From Dehalococcoidia bacterium (GTDB taxonomy: Bacteria > Chloroflexota > Dehalococcoidia > SM23-28-2 > RBG-16-64-32): a stretch of 36,282 nt of DNA. Positions 33,130 to 36,282 of this stretch are shown here, piece after piece. Every line of letters begins with the position of its first letter. Position 1 is the first letter of the stretch. The notes beneath the pieces were generated by a model. The model saw only the letters and a list, made by a program, of their open reading frames with translations, was not told where the DNA came from and made no database searches. The translations under genes and the position numbers were made by a program. The stretch spans positions 1 through 36,282 of the forward strand of contig JAUYGU010000112.1 in assembly GCA_030690405.1 (NCBI GenBank). The letters are read 5' to 3'.

Positions 33130-34209
33130 ATGAGTGATCCCGTGGAGAGAATATCGTTCGTTCTGGTGGACTCCCGAGGACGGATAGCCCTCACGACCTT
33201 GCTCGTAGCTACCGTGCTGTTCCACTACACAACCAACTCGCTACCCGCTGCTCATTACGCCTCTGTCGCGCTGGGAGTGGCTGTGGTTACGCTCGCTATC
33301 CCGCGGCTCTCCTTCTGGCAGGCGTGCGCGTTAAGCGCTGGCGTCGCTACGCTCCTGCTTGGCGATGCGGTCTGGCTTGGCAGCGTACGTGATGAGGCCA
33401 TGCTTGAGATCATCCCGCTGTCCCCCCTGCCGCTTATCGTCCACGCCACCGGCGTCCAGACGGAAAGACGCCGCCGCCTGAACGCCCCCGACCGGGCCGA
33501 GCCGTATTGGGACGCGGTCGCGAAGACCACGATGGGCAAGTACATCACGGATGCCGAGGTGACGTTCCTCGAACGGAGCCTGGAGCGCGCCCGCCCCCGG
33601 CTCGTCGTCGACGCCGGCGCGGGTACCGGCCGCCTCACGCGCGTCCTGGCGGGCCTGTCGGACGGCGTGATCGCCACGGAGGTCAATCCGGGTCTCGCCG
33701 CCGCTGCGGCCGGTGTCGCGCCCAACGTGGACGCCGTGCGTGTCAGCGGGTCCTCCTGCGCGATTCCGTTCCGGGACGGCATCGCTGACGGCGTGGTCTG
33801 TGTTGAGGTCCCGGACCTGACACACTGGCGATGGTTCTACAGAGAGAGCCGGCGCCTCCTGAGACCAGGCGGCGTGCTCATCGTCACGCTGCAAAACCGG
33901 TTGTCGTGGAAGGGGGTCATCGCGCGGCTGCTGCGCTGGCGTTACCGCACGAAGCCGGGCCCCGCGTACTATCGCCGCTCCCTGGGCGAGCTCGTGTCGC
34001 TCGGGCGCCAGGCAGGCCTTGATTTCGAAGATGCCGTCGGGTTCAACTGGCTGCCGTTCTCGCGGACGTCGGACAGCCCGCTGGTCCCGGCGCTGGCGAA
34101 GCTAGAGAAGGCCTTGAGGCTGGATCGCCTCGTCCGGATCAGCCCCTGGGTGATCGTACGGTTTCGCGCGGCGGACGCGCCCGCCGGCCCGGACGGCCAG
34201 CCGGACTAG
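33130..34209 (+). CDS. Membrane-tethered class I SAM methyltransferase
   Basis: A 359-aa protein with two to three hydrophobic helices in the first ~105 residues (about 18-36, 44-60, 64-84), then a class I methyltransferase: VVDAGAGTGRL (159-169, motif I), ATEVNPG (acidic residue binding the ribose), GVVCVEVPD, and LLRPGGVLIVTLQNRLSW. The membrane part suggests a lipid or membrane-linked substrate. The start ATG at 33130 has TGAGCGGA upstream, a weak site. It may belong to the polysaccharide operon or be read separately. Its TAG stop lies in CTAG, which also holds the stop of the convergent gene at 34206. Confidence 0.82.
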   Translation: MSDPVERISFVLVDSRGRIALTTLLVATVLFHYTTNSLPAAHYASVALGVAVVTLAIPRLSFWQACALSAGVATLLLGDAVWLGSVRDEAMLEIIPLSPLPLIVHATGVQTERRRRLNAPDRAEPYWDAVAKTTMGKYITDAEVTFLERSLERARPRLVVDAGAGTGRLTRVLAGLSDGVIATEVNPGLAAAAAGVAPNVDAVRVSGSSCAIPFRDGIADGVVCVEVPDLTHWRWFYRESRRLLRPGGVLIVTLQNRLSWKGVIARLLRWRYRTKPGPAYYRRSLGELVSLGRQAGLDFEDAVGFNWLPFSRTSDSPLVPALAKLEKALRLDRLVRISPWVIVRFRAADAPAGPDGQPD

Positions 34210-34496
34210 TTCAGCCCCGGCCACCGCCCGGCGCTCACGAAGGCGTCGCCTGGAGCGCCGGCGTGCGCCATCACGGGTAAGCTATCGCGCCACGGCGCCA
34301 GCCGCTCGTCGATCCACTCTCGTGACCGGATGAGCTCGCCTGCTACCGCGAGCAGCGGCGCCAGCTCCAGGCCGAGCTCGCCGTGCGCCCGCTGTCCCTC
34401 GGTCATGCCGGGCGCGCCGGACAGCATCGCGTCCAGACGGTCGTCGAGGGCCGTCAGCAGACCCTCCGGAATAGTCTCCATAGAGTATCGACGCAT
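34206..34496 (-). CDS. Small hypothetical protein (DUF5667-like pattern)
   Basis: A 96-aa protein. LTALDDRLDAMLSG followed by LELAPLLAVAGEL resembles the short helical start of DUF5667 and related proteins (a 'DDRLDxLLxG...ELxPLL' pattern), which often accompany sigma/anti-sigma or surface proteins. This is a similarity of pattern only. GGAGAGG lies 6 nt before the ATG at 34496, which fixes the start; a GTG at 34511 would overlap that site. It is all-helical, with no membrane segment. It shares the palindromic stop CTAG with the methyltransferase gene coming from the other side. Confidence 0.6.
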   Translation of the reverse strand: MRRYSMETIPEGLLTALDDRLDAMLSGAPGMTEGQRAHGELGLELAPLLAVAGELIRSREWIDERLAPWRDSLPVMAHAGAPGDAFVSAGRWPGLN

Positions 34497-34518
34497 GCCG
34501 TACCTCTCCACGGGCGGG

Positions 34519-34590
34519 CATAAGGCGGTGGTCTGAGCCGCCGCATCCGGTCCACCTTGCGGCGGCTCACTATCAATAACCAGCCTTATG
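34519..34590. other. Nested inverted repeats upstream of small gene
   Basis: A perfect 12-bp stem, TGAGCCGCCGCA 34534-34545 with TGCGGCGGCTCA 34558-34569, is enclosed by a second inverted repeat CATAAGGC 34519-34526 with GCCTTATG 34583-34590. Additional TGGT/ACCA pairing lies between them. It sits 22 bp before the start at 34496 and could be a structured leader or protein-binding site. No T run follows on either strand. A GGTCTGA at 34530-34536 overlaps it. Confidence 0.5.
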
Positions 34591-34640
34591 TCGATTTGTT
34601 ACGCTCTCCCTCCCGCCCGCTGGCTGACACGGGAAGAGAA

Positions 34641-34674
34641 GAGGGGAGGTGAGCGTCTGGCTCAACCTCCCCTC
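34641..34674 (-). terminator. Intrinsic terminator after the HmuY-like gene
   Basis: GAGGGGAGGTGAGC (34641-34654) pairs with GCTC-A-ACCTCCCCTC (34660-34674), a 14-bp stem with one bulged A and a 5-nt loop. On the - strand it is followed by TTCTCTTCCC, moderately T-rich. It lies downstream of the HmuY-like gene and its broken tail, so it probably ends that transcript. Confidence 0.6.
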
Positions 34675-34763
34675 CGGCATGACGTGCGCGCGTCACGCTC
34701 CGGCGGCAGCGGCGGGGCCGTAAGCGTCAGGGCACGCCTCGTCCCCGCGACTGCCGTCTCAAG

Positions 34764-34887
34764 CTAGGGTGAGATGTCGAACTTGAAGGCCATCTGGTCC
34801 AGAAGCCGCAGGATGTGCCCGCCTTCTCTGCAACGACCGTGAGGTCGGGCTTGCCGGCATCGGGCTGGTCCTCGGCATCCAGTGCGA
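34764..34887 (-). pseudogene. Frame-broken coding remnant after the HmuY-like gene
   Basis: Just beyond the TGA of the HmuY-like gene, two short stretches on the - strand read like real protein with high third-position GC. One is PLIALDAEDQPDAGKPDLTV and onward (one frame, about 34821-34883). The other is GHILRLLDQMAFKFDISP-stop (another frame, 34764-34820). One extra base in the AAAACCCC run at the end of the gene and one in the GGCGGGC run would join all three into a protein about 45 residues longer. This looks like a tail broken by two single-base deletions, or by two sequencing errors in homopolymers. It is not an independent gene. Confidence 0.4.
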
Positions 34888-35514
34888 TCAGGGGTTTTGC
34901 ACATGCTTGTAGCGGAACGTGACGCAGCCGGAGGAGCCGTCGTCGCAGTAGTAGGAGGCGAACTTTAGCAGGACCACCTCTCCCGTGGCTGTACGTACCG
35001 CGAAGATGTGCCCCTTGCTGTTCACGATGTGGGTGGTCCAGTTGTAGCTGTACCACTTGTGCAGGGCCGGGTTCTCAACCCCGTTCTCGTCGTCAGTGGC
35101 GTCGGCAAGATACCCACCGGCCGGTGGGACGGCCTCGCTGAGAGGGATCTCCCCCAGGTCGACAGCGCCGCTCGCGCCCGCGGGGTTCGTATCGCCACCG
35201 TTCGTGAGGATGTCCGTGCGCTTGAACGCCAGGTCCCAATCCAGACTGTCCCGCGACGTGGAGACCACTGTCCCGCTTGAGAAGTCGAAGTAGACCCACT
35301 CCCGGCGACTCCGCGCATCGATGGTGTACTCCGGGAGTTGGCCGGCCACCACGAGCGCTTGGCCGCTCGTCGGAGCGAAGCCAGGGGGTGAGGGCCGGAG
35401 CAGTATAAAGAGCAGCCAGCCGCCCATCAACAGCGCGATGGCCAGGAGAAGAATCCCGAAGCCTATGGCCACGGGCTTAACAATAGAGCGTTTCGTCCCG
35501 GCTAGACCTGTCAT
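34888..35514 (-). CDS. HmuY-family-like membrane-anchored protein
   Basis: A 208-aa protein: N-terminal helix about 15-39 (AIGFGILLLAIALLMGGWLL), no lipobox, then a domain resembling HmuY, the haem-binding protein best known as a lipoprotein of Bacteroidota. Family-like pieces are EWVYFDFSSGTVV (72-84), SLDWDLAFKRTDILTNGG (89-106), IFAVRTATGEVVLLKFASYY (about 170-189) and GCVTFRYKHV near the end. HmuY haem-ligand histidines are not obvious here; His-rich positions are few, so haem binding is uncertain. The ATG at 35514 has GAGGAG 11 nt upstream. It lies 100 nt downstream of a haem-domain gene on the same strand. A frame-broken tail follows the stop. Confidence 0.7.
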   Translation of the reverse strand: MTGLAGTKRSIVKPVAIGFGILLLAIALLMGGWLLFILLRPSPPGFAPTSGQALVVAGQLPEYTIDARSRREWVYFDFSSGTVVSTSRDSLDWDLAFKRTDILTNGGDTNPAGASGAVDLGEIPLSEAVPPAGGYLADATDDENGVENPALHKWYSYNWTTHIVNSKGHIFAVRTATGEVVLLKFASYYCDDGSSGCVTFRYKHVQNP

Positions 35515-35567
35515 GGTGAGACCGGCTCCTCACGGGGATTCCGTTCGCCGCCTTCGGCAGGTGCGGC

Positions 35568-35596
35568 GTCCGGGCGGTGCCAAGCACCGCCCGGAC
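35568..35596. other. Very stable hairpin between haem-domain and HmuY-like genes
   Basis: GTCCGGGCGGTGC (35568-35580) is perfectly complementary to 35584-35596, with a 3-nt CAA loop: 13 bp, nearly all G-C. It lies 18 nt beyond the stop of the haem-domain gene. No T run follows on the - strand, so it may act as a partial terminator or 3'-end protecting structure that sets different levels of the two messages. Confidence 0.6.
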
Positions 35597-35614
35597 AGCC
35601 ACTCCAAAGGAGAC

Positions 35615-36282
35615 CTACGGAAGTGCCACCTCCAGCCAGCCGTTGTCTGCGCTCTGCAGGTGTCCCGCGCCTGTCCATCCTTCGACGGTCTCGTCGGGGT
35701 CCCAGTAGGCCAGCGCCATGTACACCTTCTCGCCGCTGGCGAACTGAGCGTCCTGCGTGTCGCCGGTCTGGAGGGGGCGGGACATTTCGAAGATCCAGGT
35801 GCCCTCGCCGCCGGCCTCCGCCGCCGTGTGCGTCCAGACGCCGGACAGGCTGTTTTCGCCCGTTGGGTTGTTGGGTGTGTCGCCGCCGCCGTCGTCCTCG
35901 CGGTCCCCGGGGTTGGGGGCGTACTCGTCATCCAGGTTGCACTCTGGGTCGTCGCCGGTGTCCCCGCCGCCGCTCATCTCTCCCGGACCGCAGTCCAGCT
36001 CCCAGTGCCAGATGTCAACAACGCCGAGGCTGGCCTCCAGGTCTTCCAGCTCTACGCCCATCGACGCCGGGGCCGCATCGTCGATGCGGAACATCACCGC
36101 CATCGCCGCAGAGAAGTCGTGCTCGGCAGGGTTGTAGTCGAACGCGTCCGGCACCTCCAGGAGCACGTAGATGTTCTCGTCGTCGGTGGCCACCTTCAGA
36201 GTCGCGTCGACGGGAGGCAACTCGCCGAACTCAATCTCCAGGTCCTGTACCTGTATCGGGTCCCATTCGTCTACGTCTATCT
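35615..36282 (-). CDS. Ethylbenzene-dehydrogenase-type haem-domain protein (5' end outside the window)
   Basis: The frame is open from the window edge (first residues IDVDEWDPIQVQDLEIEFGEL) to the stop at 35615, so at least 221 residues are present and the N-terminus is missing. The pattern resembles the EB_dh haem-b-binding domain of DMSO-reductase-family gamma subunits and related cytochromes: LKVATDDENIYVLLEVPDAF, VVDIWHWEL, GTWIFEMSRPLQTGD, and YMALAYWDPDE. A Gly/Asp/Asn-rich insert (about GGGDTGDDPECN to PNNPTGENS) breaks the middle and could bind calcium or be a disordered loop. Haem ligands cannot be fixed from this fragment. A TTG at 36220 is an in-frame possibility but has no reason to be the start. 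Downstream is the HmuY-like gene. Confidence 0.7.
   Translation of the reverse strand, partial: IDVDEWDPIQVQDLEIEFGELPPVDATLKVATDDENIYVLLEVPDAFDYNPAEHDFSAAMAVMFRIDDAAPASMGVELEDLEASLGVVDIWHWELDCGPGEMSGGGDTGDDPECNLDDEYAPNPGDREDDGGGDTPNNPTGENSLSGVWTHTAAEAGGEGTWIFEMSRPLQTGDTQDAQFASGEKVYMALAYWDPDETVEGWTGAGHLQSADNGWLEVALP

Noticed and set aside
35035..35280. Several short frames opposite the HmuY-like gene
   Set aside because: Shadows of a gene with recognisable domain patterns on the - strand.

Overview
The window is about 36 kb of high-GC bacterial DNA, roughly two-thirds G+C by eye. It is mostly a cell-surface polysaccharide locus. I see no rRNA, tRNA, CRISPR array, transposase or phage gene. 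The organism is uncertain. Secreted proteins with long Thr-Pro linkers, a polysaccharide cluster with no outer-membrane export gene and no tyrosine kinase, and the general gene styles would fit a Chloroflexota-like monoderm, but this is inference and no marker gene proves it.

Layout. (1) 1-3969: a small unknown gene on +, then on - an amidase with a MaoC-like hotdog dehydratase, and a PAP2/inositolphosphotransferase-type membrane enzyme. (2) 4353-11106: three secreted or anchored proteins on -. One is a DNRLRE/CBM96-type protein and two are paralogous right-handed beta-helix proteins. The first two share an unrecognised four-cysteine C-terminal domain; the third has a membrane anchor there instead. 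A GT4 glycosyltransferase on + sits between the two beta-helix genes. (3) 11402-13984, +: ATP-grasp ligase, HAD phosphatase and zinc-ribbon methyltransferase, tightly packed. (4) 14000-14779, -: an OmpR-type regulator whose receiver lacks the usual phospho-acceptor Asp, facing a 435-bp divergent intergenic region full of repeats and dyads. (5) 15215-33096, +: a nearly gapless polysaccharide operon, with many 4-8 bp start/stop overlaps. It holds UDP-glucose dehydrogenase, initiating phosphoglycosyl transferase, Gfo/Idh/MocA dehydrogenase, DegT aminotransferase, Wzz-like protein, UDP-glucuronate-epimerase-like enzyme, Wzx flippase, Wzy/ligase, four glycosyltransferases, a nucleotidyltransferase/thymidylate-kinase-like fusion, a deacetylase that looks circularly permuted, and a FemAB-type acyltransferase. 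(6) 33130-34209, +: a membrane-tethered methyltransferase. (7) 34206-36282, -: a small unknown gene, an HmuY-like membrane-anchored protein with a possibly frame-broken tail, and an ethylbenzene-dehydrogenase-type haem-domain protein cut by the window end.

How it may work together (inference). The operon would make UDP-glucuronate, UDP-galacturonate and an amino sugar, load the first sugar on the lipid carrier, extend it with several GT4 enzymes, flip it and polymerise it (Wzx/Wzy/Wzz). FemAB and deacetylase enzymes would tailor the product. The secreted beta-helix and DNRLRE proteins, whose folds are typical of proteins that bind or cut uronate-containing glycans, could act on the same polymer. 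Seven-base half-sites resembling TCAGACC, in three places repeated at about one helical turn (11 bp), occur upstream of all three secreted-protein genes and beside the regulator gene, so one regulator may link the regions.
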